Assembly: GCF_035946395.1 (NCBI RefSeq)
Contig: NZ_DASYZI010000140.1
Location: 1-64,000, forward strand
Direction: 5' to 3'
Length of the DNA stretch: 64,000 nt
Origin: Actinocrinis sp035946395
Lineage (GTDB): Bacteria > Actinomycetota > Actinomycetes > Streptomycetales > Catenulisporaceae
Position 1 is the stretch's first letter. Each line of letters begins with the position of its first letter. The position numbers were made by a program, and so were the translations under genes. Positions 55,245 to 63,910 of the stretch are shown piece after piece. The notes beneath the pieces were generated by a model. The model was given only the letters and a program-made list of their open reading frames with translations, was not told where the DNA came from and searched no databases.

Positions 55245-56729
55245 CTACGCGATCAGGTCGGCCCGATGCTCCGCGGCCTGGCGCGGTCCCGGTGCCGTGC
55301 GGGCCAGCGCCAGCCTGCGTAACGCCTCGTGCAGCATCTCCGGCGGCTGCACGTAGGGCAGGCGCACGTAGCGCTCGAAGGTTCCCGGGTCGGCGCCGAA
55401 ACGCGGTCCGGCGTGCAGCATCACTCCGTGCGTCTGCGCACGCTGCGCCAGCAGGGTCGCGTCCTCGCGGTCCATCCGCATCCACAGCGACAGGCCGCCC
55501 TCCGGCACCCGGTACGTCCAGTCCGGGAACGTCTCGCCCACGGCCTGCATCAGCGCCGCGCGCTGCTCGCGCCAGTCGCGCCGATGCCCGTCCGCGTAGT
55601 CCTGGTCGCCGCGCAGCACGGCGGCCGCGGCCAGCTGGTCGAGCATCGGCGAGGCCAGGTCCATCGCGGCGCGCGCGGCGGCCAGTTCGTGCACTATGCG
55701 CGCCGGGCCGCGCAGCCAGCCGATGCGTAGCCCGCACCAGAAGGACTTGGCCATCGAGCCGCACACCAGCACCGACTCCGCGTCGGCCGGCCGGATCGTC
55801 GTCGCGAACGGCGGCGGCACGGGCACGTCGAGCGCCACCTCGGTGATCGTCTCGTCGGCCAGCAGCCACGACCCGGCGCGCCGGGCCGCGCGCGCGATCG
55901 AGCCCTGCATGTCGGCGTCCATCAGGTGCCCGGTCGGGTTCTGGAAGTGCGGGATCAGATACGCCAGCCGGGGCCGCAGCTGCGCGAGCGCGTTCTCGTA
56001 ACCGCCCGGTACCCAGCCGTGCTCCTCCAGCGGCACCGGCATCGGGCGGGTCTGCGCGTTCCAGAACGTGTCGAGCGCGTTCGGGTACGTCGGGCTCTCC
56101 ACCAGAACCCGGTCTCCCGCGCGGCACAGCAGCCGGGCCACCATCGTGATCGCGCCCTGAGACCCGTTGGTGACCAGGATCTGGTCCGGCGAGGTCGGCA
56201 GCCCGCGCGCGGTGTAGTGGTCCGCGACGGCCTCGCGCAGCACGCCGAGCCCGTACGGCGCGTAGCCGCCTGCTCCGGAGTAGGCCGGCAGCTGGTCGGC
56301 CGCGGTGCGCAGCGCCGCCTGCAACACCGGCAGCGGGGCGGGTGGCGACGCGCACATCAGGTCGATGACGTCGGTGTCCGGCCAGCCGGTCTGCCAGCCG
56401 CCGCTGGTGCGTGCCGCCGCGCCGTCCGGCAGCGAGACGTACGTGCCCGAGCCCTGCCGGCTGACCGCGAACCCTGACTCGCGCAGCAGCGCGTACGCCA
56501 CGGTGACCGTGGTGCGGCTGACGCCGAGCGCGGTGCTCAGCGTGCGCTCGGCGGGCAGCCGCGTGCCCAGCGCGAGCCGGCCGTCGAGCACCAGGCCGGT
56601 GATCCGCTCTGCGAGCGCGGCCTGTAGCGGCTTGCCGCGCCCGTCGCCGTCGGCGCTGCGCCACGGCCCGAGCCGCGCGGCGAGTTGGCCCGCCCCGATT
56701 GTCGCCGTCGGCACGACCGCTCCAGACAT
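55245..56729 (-). CDS. MocR-type GntR/aminotransferase regulator
   Basis: 494 residues from ATG at 56729. An N-terminal GntR winged helix (LALGTRLPAERTLSTALGVS, TVAYALLRESG) is fused to a type-I PLP aminotransferase-like domain, with SPTYPN, HFQNPTG, LADETIT and the PLP lysine in GSMAKSFW. MocR proteins sense PLP or PLP-amino acid adducts and control a neighbouring, often divergent, gene. The divergent gene here encodes a YczE-like membrane protein, a pairing common in actinobacteria. ATTGG/CCAAT half-sites at 56747, 56767 and 56797 in the shared region are candidate operators. Confidence 0.92.
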   Translation of the reverse strand: MSGAVVPTATIGAGQLAARLGPWRSADGDGRGKPLQAALAERITGLVLDGRLALGTRLPAERTLSTALGVSRTTVTVAYALLRESGFAVSRQGSGTYVSLPDGAAARTSGGWQTGWPDTDVIDLMCASPPAPLPVLQAALRTAADQLPAYSGAGGYAPYGLGVLREAVADHYTARGLPTSPDQILVTNGSQGAITMVARLLCRAGDRVLVESPTYPNALDTFWNAQTRPMPVPLEEHGWVPGGYENALAQLRPRLAYLIPHFQNPTGHLMDADMQGSIARAARRAGSWLLADETITEVALDVPVPPPFATTIRPADAESVLVCGSMAKSFWCGLRIGWLRGPARIVHELAAARAAMDLASPMLDQLAAAAVLRGDQDYADGHRRDWREQRAALMQAVGETFPDWTYRVPEGGLSLWMRMDREDATLLAQRAQTHGVMLHAGPRFGADPGTFERYVRLPYVQPPEMLHEALRRLALARTAPGPRQAAEHRADLIA

Positions 56730-56813
56730 CAGGCCACCTTCTTCAAATTGGCTATCGATTGCCGGTCCAATCTGTGACCAGAATGGCATCGCCAGGCCAA
56801 TCTCGGCAAGAGG

Positions 56814-56887
56814 GCCGAGTGCAAGAGGCCGAGTGCAAGAGGGCTGAGTGCAACAGAGCCGAGCGTAAGAGAGCCGAGTGCAAGAGG
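56814..56887 (+). repeat. Five 14-15-bp tandem repeats abutting the yczE ribosome site
   Basis: Units starting at 56814, 56828, 56843, 56858 and 56873 follow GCCGAGTGCAAGAGG with few changes. The last unit supplies the AGAGGGG that serves as ribosome-binding site for the gene at 56898. Confidence 0.8.
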
Positions 56888-56897
56888 GGACACGACG

Positions 56898-57671
56898 ATG
56901 GCCAAGCGGATCAACCAGACCGTACTCACCGACGCGCTGGAGCGGGAGTTCGCCGCGCGACAGACCGACCGGATCAGCCGGCCGGTCGACCTGCGGCGGC
57001 TGGGCCGTACGTGGGGCCGGGCCAGGCGCGCGGCCCGCCGCGCGCTGCCGCACGATCAGCCCGCCGCGCGGTTGGTCCAGCTGACGCTCGGCCTGCTGGT
57101 CTACGGCGTCAGCGAGGCGTTGATGCTCGCCCCGTCGGTCGGCGTCGACCCCTGGGACGTGTTCCACACCGGCCTTGCCCGGATCACCGGAATCCCGGTC
57201 GGCACGGTGCTGATGTTGATCGGCGGCGTCGTACTGCTGCTGTGGATTCCGTTGCGGCAGTCGCCGGGCGTCGGCACGGTCGCGAACATCTTCGTCATCG
57301 GCGTCGCGATCGACGTGCTGCTCGTCGTGATGCCGGTGCCGCACGCCTTCTGGCTACGCTGGGGCGAGTTCGTCGCGGGTGTCGCCCTCAACGCGGTCGC
57401 CACCGGCCTTTACATCGGCGCCGGGCTCGGGGCCGGCCCGCGCGACGGCCTGACCACCGGCCTCGGCAGACGCGGCCGCTCGATCCGGGTCGCGCGCACC
57501 GGGATCGAGCTGTCGGTCCTCGCCGCGGGCTGGCTGCTGGGCGGCAACGTCGGCGCGGGCACCGTCGTCTACGCGGTCGGCATCGGCCCGCTCGTACACG
57601 TGACGATCCCGTGGTTCGCCCGGGAACGGGTCTGGCCGGGCGCGCTTTCAAGATCTCCGTCGGGCTCCTAG
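56898..57671 (+). CDS. YczE/YitT-like integral membrane protein
   Basis: 257 residues. A basic cytosolic head of about 55 residues is followed by five or six membrane helices with GVDPWDVFHTGLA and GAGPRDGLTTGL, which are hallmark motifs of this family. Function is unknown; some relatives affect surfactin/lipopeptide production or transport. It is divergent from the MocR gene, its likely regulator. The 3' end overlaps the convergent gene by 4 bp. Confidence 0.85.
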   Translation: MAKRINQTVLTDALEREFAARQTDRISRPVDLRRLGRTWGRARRAARRALPHDQPAARLVQLTLGLLVYGVSEALMLAPSVGVDPWDVFHTGLARITGIPVGTVLMLIGGVVLLLWIPLRQSPGVGTVANIFVIGVAIDVLLVVMPVPHAFWLRWGEFVAGVALNAVATGLYIGAGLGAGPRDGLTTGLGRRGRSIRVARTGIELSVLAAGWLLGGNVGAGTVVYAVGIGPLVHVTIPWFARERVWPGALSRSPSGS

Positions 57672-58126
57672 GCGCCCTGGTCCAGCTCGACTCCCAGCTT
57701 CGCCGCGAGCGACCGCAGGACCACGTCCTGCGCCACGAGGTGCGCGGCGACCTGCTCCTGGCCGTGCAGCAGCGCCTCTGTGTCCTTATACGTCGCCTCG
57801 GAGCGCTTGTCCGCCGCGTCGGCCTGCACGTTCTGGCCGACCATGATGATCGACAGCAGCACCAACTGTAGGAAGGTCTGGGCGATCCACGCGATCAGAG
57901 ACGAGGCGCCGCCGCGGATCGCCGCCGGAAGGCTGATCAGGTCCATGGCGGCGAACGCGTAGGCGCACCACATGCTGCCGACCACCTTGGTCACGACGAG
58001 CGCGAGCCGCGTGTTGAAGCGGGCGAGCGGGTTGGCCGTGTTGTGCTGGTCTGCCACCTTGATCGGGCCGTGCGCCTTGCGGTGCTCGATGTGCGGGTGG
58101 ACCACGTGGTCGTAAAGGCTGGTCAT
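57668..58126 (-). CDS. Small DUF1003-like membrane protein
   Basis: 152 residues. Two adjacent membrane helices (about 46-67 and 76-100, with VGSMWCAYAFAAMDLISLP and IAWIAQTFLQLVLLSIIMVG) followed by a polar C-terminal helix rich in Gln, Ala and Asp. It resembles actinobacterial membrane proteins annotated near DUF1003; the role is unknown. Shares a 4-bp overlap with the end of the yczE-like gene and is divergent from the second chitinase. Confidence 0.7.
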   Translation of the reverse strand: MTSLYDHVVHPHIEHRKAHGPIKVADQHNTANPLARFNTRLALVVTKVVGSMWCAYAFAAMDLISLPAAIRGGASSLIAWIAQTFLQLVLLSIIMVGQNVQADAADKRSEATYKDTEALLHGQEQVAAHLVAQDVVLRSLAAKLGVELDQGA

Positions 58127-58269
58127 TGTCGAATGTTCCCCTCTGGTCGCCGTTTGTCCCTGTTCGACCGTGGTCCGGACCTGAGCGCGCCGGATCGCGA
58201 GTCGGGACAGGCTAGCGCCTCGGCGGCGGGAGCGGCATCGAGCGGGACAAGGGGTCTTGACGCGCCAAC

Positions 58270-58281
58270 TGGACTAGACCA
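58270..58281. promoter_or_regulatory. DasR-like operator (dre) before the second chitinase
   Basis: TGGACTAGACCA has one mismatch to TGGTCTAGACCA, flanked by AC and TT. It ends 111 bp upstream of the chitinase start. The DUF1003-like gene is divergent and its start is 143 bp away on the other side. Confidence 0.65.
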
Positions 58282-58392
58282 TTGTCTGTTGGTGCACGGT
58301 GCTACGGCGACGCACCGGGCGTGTACGAACGCGCAGTCCCCGCACGGGGCAGCGCACGGCCGCCCCGTCGTCCCGCCGAAGGAGAGCCCTCC

Positions 58393-59895
58393 GTGGCCCG
58401 CACCCAACTCCGCAACGCCCTAAAGCGCAGACAGTTCTACGCGATCGGCGCAGCGCTTGCCGCCCTCGTGCTGCCGGCGGCCGTGTACCTGGCCGCCGCT
58501 CCCGCGTCGGCCGCCGCCAACCTGCTGACCAACCCCGGCTTCGAGACGGGCAGCCTGTCCGGCTGGACCTGTGACGCGGGCACCGCGACGGTGGTCTCCT
58601 CGCCGGTGCACTCCGGGTCGTACGCGCTCTCCGGCACGCCGACCTCGTCTGCGGACGCGCAGTGCACGCAGACCGTGTCGGTGCAGGCCAACACCAGCTA
58701 CACGCTGTCCGGTTACGTCGAGGGCTCATACGTCTACATCGGCGTGACCGGCGGCAGCTCGACCTGGACGCCGTCTGCCACCTCGTACCAGCAGCTGTCG
58801 GTGACGTTCACCACCACCGCGTCGCAGACCTCGATTCAGGTCTTCGTACACGGCTGGTACGCGCAGCCCACCTACTACGCCGACGACCTGTCGCTGAGCG
58901 GCCCGGGTGGCACCGGCGGCTCGACTCCGCCGTCGACCCCGGCCTCCTCGCCGCCGGCGTCGCATTCGGCCAGCCCGAGCCCGAGTCCGTCCTCCACGGG
59001 CGTCGGCGTCGGCGGATCGGTCGGCAAGGTGGCGCCGTACGTCGACATGTCGAACAACCAGGAGCCGATGCTGTACTCGGCGGCCAAGGCGGGCATGAAG
59101 TCGTACACCGCGGCCTTCGTGATCGGTTCCGGCTGCACCCCGATCTGGGGCGACACGCTTCCGGTCACCAACGACCCGACCATGGACGGCGACATCTCCA
59201 CCGCCAAGTCCGACGGCGCGACGCCGATCGTGTCCTTCGGCGGCGCGGGCGGCAGCGAACTGGCGATGACCTGCACCACGGTCTCCAGCCTCCAGGCCGC
59301 CTACCAGTCGGTGATTAGCCACCTGGGCATCAACCACATCGACTTCGACATCGAAGGCGCGCCGCTCGACTACACCGCCAACAACGACACCCGCTTCAAG
59401 GCCATCAACGGCCTGGAGTCCGCCAACCCCGGCCTGGTGGTCTCGGTGACCCTGCCGGTGCTGCCCACCGGCCTGGCTTCGGACGGCGTGGCGTTCCTCA
59501 ACCTGGCCAAGCAGGACGGCACCCGCATCGACCTGATCAACGTCATGGCGATGGACTACGGCTCGTCCTTCACCGGCGACATGGGACAGGAGGCCATCCA
59601 GGCCGCGCAGAGCACGCTGACCCAGGCCAAGGCCGACTGGTCCGGCGACACCTACGCCAACATCGGCGTCACCCCGATGATCGGGCAGAACGACAACTCC
59701 GCCGAAGTGTTCAGCGAGGCCAACGCGCAGGCCCTGGTCAACTGGGCGGACGGCAACCACCTCGGCCGCCTGGCGTTCTGGTCGGTGGACCGCGACCAGC
59801 CGTGCTCCGGCTCGGCCAGCGGCCTGCCCGCCTGCTCCGAGATCTCGCAGAGTCCGCTGGACTTCACCAAGATCTTCGACGGCTACAGCGGCTGA
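58393..59895 (+). CDS. Secreted GH18 chitinase-like enzyme, paralogue of the first
   Basis: 500 residues from GTG at 58393 with AAGGAGA about 9 nt before; the frame is open upstream to 58282 but lacks a start signal. Signal peptide, a binding module nearly matching that of the chitinase at 53248 (NLLTNPGFETGSLSGW to YYADDLSLSGP), a shorter linker, then GH18 with HIDFDIEG (acid Glu present, first Asp is Asn) and SFGGAGG. MAMDYGSS supplies the strand-6 Met-x-Tyr-type residues. The modules are much closer to each other than the catalytic domains, as if shuffled or under exchange. Followed by a strong hairpin. Confidence 0.9.
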   Translation: MARTQLRNALKRRQFYAIGAALAALVLPAAVYLAAAPASAAANLLTNPGFETGSLSGWTCDAGTATVVSSPVHSGSYALSGTPTSSADAQCTQTVSVQANTSYTLSGYVEGSYVYIGVTGGSSTWTPSATSYQQLSVTFTTTASQTSIQVFVHGWYAQPTYYADDLSLSGPGGTGGSTPPSTPASSPPASHSASPSPSPSSTGVGVGGSVGKVAPYVDMSNNQEPMLYSAAKAGMKSYTAAFVIGSGCTPIWGDTLPVTNDPTMDGDISTAKSDGATPIVSFGGAGGSELAMTCTTVSSLQAAYQSVISHLGINHIDFDIEGAPLDYTANNDTRFKAINGLESANPGLVVSVTLPVLPTGLASDGVAFLNLAKQDGTRIDLINVMAMDYGSSFTGDMGQEAIQAAQSTLTQAKADWSGDTYANIGVTPMIGQNDNSAEVFSEANAQALVNWADGNHLGRLAFWSVDRDQPCSGSASGLPACSEISQSPLDFTKIFDGYSG

Positions 59896-59906
59896 GCCGC
59901 CCGCGC

Positions 59907-59944
59907 GTCGCCCGCTCGCACGCACCGCAGTGCGAGCGGGCGAC
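59907..59944 (+). terminator. 15-bp hairpin after the second chitinase
   Basis: GTCGCCCGCTCGCAC (59907-59921) and its exact complement (59930-59944), loop of 8 nt, 11 bp after the stop. Confidence 0.85.
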
Positions 59945-59964
59945 CGCCGTCGTTCGACGGAGCC

Positions 59965-60210
59965 ATGCTCTCCGACCTGCAACGCAAGAAAGCTCCAGCT
60001 GCGCTTCGCGCTCCTCGACACCGACGGCGACAGCCGATTGACTCAACAGGACTACGAACTGGTGTCAGCGTCCTGGGTATCGCCGTCACGGTCGTCGTGG
60101 CCGTCGCTATGCTGATCCTCGACATCGACTTGCAGGGCGCATACGGCAGTGTGTTCAGCGTCTCACGGGTGCCGCTGGAGACCGTCGAGCAGCAGTTGGC
60201 AGCCGTGTAG
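59965..60210 (+). pseudogene. Frameshifted EF-hand gene remnant
   Basis: The ATG at 59965 (GACGGAG upstream) opens MLSDLQRKK as in actinomycete EF-hand proteins. From 59993 the homology continues in the +1 frame as LQLRFALLDTDGDSRLTQQD, with a canonical 12-residue calcium loop (DTDGDSRLTQQD). After 60060 the original frame resumes as a membrane helix (VLGIAVTVVVAVAMLILDID) to the stop at 60210. The 81-codon frame is open throughout but scrambles the EF-hand, so a one-base insertion and a later compensating change are likely. The rest of the 386-bp gap holds only the terminator. Confidence 0.55.
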
Positions 60211-60281
60211 TGAGTACGGGCTCGGACACTCGGACGAACATGCTCTTCGCTCAACCGAGCCTTGCACGCTAACCTGGCGAT

Positions 60282-60506
60282 ATGCCGAGATACGAGTACC
60301 GATGCCGCGCCTGTGGCGACACCTTTGAGGAGACCCGCCCGATGAGCGAGGCCTCCGCCCCGATCGACTGCCCCAGCGGGCACTCCGACACGGTCAAGCT
60401 CTTCTCCATGGTCGCGGTCGGCGGCCTGGCGAGCGCCAAGGGCGCCGTGAGCCGTTCCGCCTCAAGCGGCGGCGGATGCTGTGGCGGGGCCTGCGGCTGC
60501 GGCTGA
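60282..60506 (+). CDS. FmdB-type small zinc-ribbon protein
   Basis: 74 residues. MPRYEYRCRACGDTFE with two CxxC-like pairs (Cys8/Cys11 and Cys30 plus His33) is the FmdB/regulatory zinc-ribbon signature. The tail is Ser/Gly/Cys-rich (SGGGCCGGACGCG). First described as a putative regulator of formamidase; function generally unsettled. Confidence 0.9.
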   Translation: MPRYEYRCRACGDTFEETRPMSEASAPIDCPSGHSDTVKLFSMVAVGGLASAKGAVSRSASSGGGCCGGACGCG

Positions 60507-60595
60507 GCGTCCGTTCCCGCTAGGCTGCGATAAGGACCGGGTGACCCCGTCGGTCCGTACACGGCTCTCACGACAGGCCAAGGAGGCGCCCAGCC

Positions 60596-62080
60596 ATGAG
60601 CGAGGAACGCACGCCAGACAAGCCGGTCAAGGGCCGCAAGAACGGACTGTACGGCGGTATATCTGACGAGCTTGGGGCCGGGATGCGCTCGGGCTGGGCC
60701 GACACCGAACGGCACGACCTGGAGCCCTCGGAGCCGTCCGGTTACGCAGCCAAGCGCCGCAAGGCGGTGTCCGCCGCCTTCCCCGGCGAGCGGATCATCA
60801 TTCCGGCGGGACGGCTGAAGACCCGGTCGAACGACCTGGACTACACGTTCCGCGCCGCGAGCGACTACGCCTATCTGACCGCCGATCAGACCGAGAACAG
60901 CGTCCTCGTGCTTGAGCCGCTGCCGGACGGCGGCCACCTCGCCACGCTGTACCTGCTGCCACGCTCGAACCGGGAGAACGGCGAGTTCTGGCTCGACGGC
61001 CAGGGAGAGCTGTGGGTCGGCCGCCGCCGCTCGCTCGCCGAGGCGGCCGTCGAGCTCGGCTTGGAGATCCGGGACAGCCGCGAGGCCGCCGCGCGCATCG
61101 CCGAGGCGATCGCCGCCGCGCCGAACGTACCGACCCGCATCCTGCGCGGCCACGACCTGCCCCTCGACGCGGCCCTGGCCGAGGCCGACGTGGTCCGCCG
61201 GGAAGAGGCGCAGCCGGCGGCCGAGCGCGACGAAGAGCTCAAGGTGTTCATGCACGGCCTGCGCCTGGTCAAGGACGACTGGGAGATCGAGCAGTTGCGC
61301 AAGGCCTGCGAGATCACCGTGCACGGTTTCGAGGACGTGGTCCGCGAGCTGGCCGCGGCCGTGGCCACGTCCGAGCGGTGGATCGAGGGCACCTTCTGGC
61401 GGCGCGCCCGCGTCGAGGGCAACGGCGTCGGCTACAACTCGATCGCCGCCGCCGGGCCGAACGCGACGATCCTGCACTGGATCCGCGACGACGGCGCGGT
61501 ACGCCCCGGCGAACTGCTGCTGCTCGACGCCGGAGCCGAGACCGAGGAACTGTACAGCGCCGACGTCACTCGCACCCTGCCGATCTCCGGCGAGTTCACC
61601 GAGCTCCAGCGCAAGATCTACCAGGCCGTGTACGACGCGCAGGAGGCGGGCATCGCCGCCGTCCGCCCCGGCGCCCGGTTCCGCGACTTCCACGAGGCCG
61701 CGCAACGGGTGCTGGCCGAGCGGCTGGTCGAGTGGGGCCTGCTGGACGGCCCGGTGGACCGGGTGCTCGAACTCGCCCTGCACCGCCGGTACACCCTGCA
61801 CGGCACCGGCCACATGCTCGGCCTCGACGTGCACGACTGCGCCGACGCCCGCTGCGAGGACTACGTGGACGGCGTCCTCGAACCCGGCATGGTGCAGACC
61901 GTCGAGCCAGGGCTCTACTTCCAGCGCGACGACTTGACGGTGCCCGAGGAGTACCGCGGCATCGGCGTGCGCATCGAGGACGACATCCTGGTCACCGCCG
62001 ACGGCAACGAGAACCTGTCCGGCGGCCTGCCGCGCAGCGTCGACGCGATCGAAGCCTGGATGCGCTCGCTGCGCGGCTGA
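60596..62080 (+). CDS. pepP: Xaa-Pro aminopeptidase (aminopeptidase P)
   Basis: 494 residues, ATG with AAGGAGG at 10 nt. An N-terminal AMP_N domain precedes the pita-bread catalytic domain. Dinuclear metal ligands are visible in LLLDAGAE, SADVTRTLP, HGTGHMLGLDVHD, TVEPGLYF and GVRIEDD. It cleaves the N-terminal residue from peptides with proline in second place, in the cytosol. The actinobacterial form has an N-terminal extension as seen here. With proline iminopeptidase in the same window it serves proline-peptide turnover. Confidence 0.95.
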   Translation: MSEERTPDKPVKGRKNGLYGGISDELGAGMRSGWADTERHDLEPSEPSGYAAKRRKAVSAAFPGERIIIPAGRLKTRSNDLDYTFRAASDYAYLTADQTENSVLVLEPLPDGGHLATLYLLPRSNRENGEFWLDGQGELWVGRRRSLAEAAVELGLEIRDSREAAARIAEAIAAAPNVPTRILRGHDLPLDAALAEADVVRREEAQPAAERDEELKVFMHGLRLVKDDWEIEQLRKACEITVHGFEDVVRELAAAVATSERWIEGTFWRRARVEGNGVGYNSIAAAGPNATILHWIRDDGAVRPGELLLLDAGAETEELYSADVTRTLPISGEFTELQRKIYQAVYDAQEAGIAAVRPGARFRDFHEAAQRVLAERLVEWGLLDGPVDRVLELALHRRYTLHGTGHMLGLDVHDCADARCEDYVDGVLEPGMVQTVEPGLYFQRDDLTVPEEYRGIGVRIEDDILVTADGNENLSGGLPRSVDAIEAWMRSLRG

Positions 62081-62194
62081 GCGGCCCGCACGTCCCGTGC
62101 CTGCAAGCTGATTCCGGCCAGGCACCCGAACAGCAGCGCCCTGATCACAGTGTCTCCCGGCGTGCCGTCATCGCCGACGCCCGTCGCCGTCGCG

Positions 62195-62440
62195 CAGGCC
62201 AAGCCGATTGACACGTCGCTGGCCGCGCCAGCCGGCGACGCAAGGAGCAGCGACATCAAGCATGTCGCGGTCCTGATGCAGGGGAAACGTTCCTTCGACC
62301 TCTGCTTCAGTACCCTGCCCGGCGTGGCTGCTTCAGCGACCCGGCCTCCGACCAGTTTGCCGTTCAGTGTGGGTGGATTCCGTTACTCGGGTACGCTCGG
62401 CCACACTTCGGTGCTGCGCTTGATCGAGACCAGGCCCGTG
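62195..62440 (+). pseudogene. Remnant of a phospholipase-C/acid-phosphatase-family gene
   Basis: At 62252 the frame reads IKHVAVLMQGKRSFDLCFSTLPGV, a decayed form of the family's IKHVVVLMQENRSFDHYFGTL opening (fragments: VLMQ, RSFD). About 25 codons later HTSVLRLIETR matches the C-terminal HTSVLRFIE motif, which is normally several hundred residues away. Substitutions at key residues (E-N to G-K, H-Y to L-C) and loss of the middle show a dead gene. It is in frame with the downstream HTH gene, but that gene has its own start. The gap 62081-62623 holds nothing else recognisable; 62565-62615 is AT-rich and probably carries the next promoter. Confidence 0.65.
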
Positions 62441-62623
62441 CAGGCGGTGCTCAGCGTCCTGACCGGAACACTGGACGTCGGCATCGCGTACCCGCACGCT
62501 AGGAACATCGCCCTCAGTGCCAACGCCGTTGCGGCGTGTCATGGGCGTCCCATGGATGGTGTTCAACTCCAAAGAGTTAATCTAAGAACACGTCAGGTCA
62601 TTCAAGCACCTAATGTCGCCTGC

Positions 62624-63910
62624 GTGACAGTACCCGTAGCGCAGCGCGTGCCAAACCATACGCTCAGAGCGATCCGTCTTGCCCTGCGGATGAGCCAGAG
62701 CGAGTTCGCCTCTGCCGTCCGGCACGCGGGCGGCGTGCTCGGCGAGCCGAATACTTGCAACAAACGTCTCGTGCAGAAGTGGGAGTCGGGCGAACATACG
62801 GACTGCCGCCCGAACTACAAGCGCGCGTTGCAGGCGGTGACCCGCACGCCATATGAACAGCTCGGGTTCTCCGGCGCGGCGGCCCCGCTGCCGGACGCTC
62901 CGCTGCTGACCGGGCGGCTCGGCGGCGTGCTGCACCGCCACGCGGCGCAGCCGCTGCCGGGCGTCGTCGGGGAGCCGGGGGACCGGCTGCGCTTCGCGTT
63001 GGAGCGGCCCGGTCACGTCGACAACGAGGCGATCGCCATCGTCGAGACGAACACCGAGCGCTTGTTCGCGCTCGAACACCATCGTGCCGCGCGTACGATC
63101 GCCGGCGCCGTCAATCGGCACATCGACGACGTGGCCAGGTTGTTGGCCGGAACCCGCCGCGAGCCGGTGCGGCGCAGGCTGGCCGTGGTGGGCGGCCGGT
63201 CGGCGGCGCTGGCCGGGTGGCTCGCGTTCGACCGCGGCGACGCGGCCAGCGCGCATCAGTACTGGGATTCGTCTCTGGCGGCGGCGCGCTACGCGGCTGA
63301 CGGCCCGTTGCTGGCGTGCGTGTTGACGTACCTGTCGTATTCGGCGGCGGAGCGCGGCGACCCGGCCACCGCGTGGCAGTTGGCGCACACGGCGGTCTCG
63401 CACGCGGGCCGGGACCCGCGGGCGCGCGCGTGGATGGCGGGCCGGGCCGCCGAGGAGGCCGCGACGCTGGGTGAGCGCGCCGCGGCGCTGTCCGAGCTCG
63501 AACTCGCCCTCTCGCTCGGCTCCGACCTGCCGACGCCGACCCCCGACGACGACACGCTGCCCTGGCTGCGGTTCTTCGACACCAAACGGCTGGCCGCGAT
63601 AGCGGCGAACGTGCACGGCAGGCTCGGCGACGTCCAGGCCGCCGTCGAGGCCGCCGAGTGGGCGATGCGCACGCTGGGCACCGAGCAGGTCAAGGTTCGC
63701 GCGGTCGTGCTCGCCGAGGTCGCATGCGCGGCGGCCCGCGCCGGGCAACTCGACCTGGTCGAACAGGTCGTCTTCGAAGCCGCGGACCTGGCGGACGGAC
63801 TTGAGGTGACGCTCGCGCGCCGCAAGCTGCGCGCACTGCTACAACTACTCGGGCCGTACCGCGCGTCCGTCATCGCCCGCCGGGTCGTCGACCGGCTCGA
63901 CGTGGAGTGA
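62624..63910 (+). CDS. HTH regulator with TPR-like C-terminal domain
   Basis: 428 residues from GTG at 62624. HTH region near 14-75 (LRAIRLALRMSQSEFASAVR and VQKWESGEH), followed by 340 residues of Ala-rich helical repeats of TPR type (for example AERGDPATAWQLAHTAVS). No membrane segment or signal. Related in plan to the HTH/TPR gene at 36302 but without the twin-arginine-like stretch. Target unknown. Ends 90 bp before the window edge, in which I see no gene. Confidence 0.75.
   Translation: MTVPVAQRVPNHTLRAIRLALRMSQSEFASAVRHAGGVLGEPNTCNKRLVQKWESGEHTDCRPNYKRALQAVTRTPYEQLGFSGAAAPLPDAPLLTGRLGGVLHRHAAQPLPGVVGEPGDRLRFALERPGHVDNEAIAIVETNTERLFALEHHRAARTIAGAVNRHIDDVARLLAGTRREPVRRRLAVVGGRSAALAGWLAFDRGDAASAHQYWDSSLAAARYAADGPLLACVLTYLSYSAAERGDPATAWQLAHTAVSHAGRDPRARAWMAGRAAEEAATLGERAAALSELELALSLGSDLPTPTPDDDTLPWLRFFDTKRLAAIAANVHGRLGDVQAAVEAAEWAMRTLGTEQVKVRAVVLAEVACAAARAGQLDLVEQVVFEAADLADGLEVTLARRKLRALLQLLGPYRASVIARRVVDRLDVE

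Noticed and set aside
56699..57871. Plus-strand frame encoding AECKRAECNRAERKR repeats
   Set aside because: It is the translation of the 15-bp leader repeats in another frame and overlaps the yczE-like gene fully.
62150..63910. A single 586-residue protein
   Set aside because: The first 158 codons are phospholipase-type debris; the regulator has its own GTG start at 62624 preceded by AT-rich sequence.
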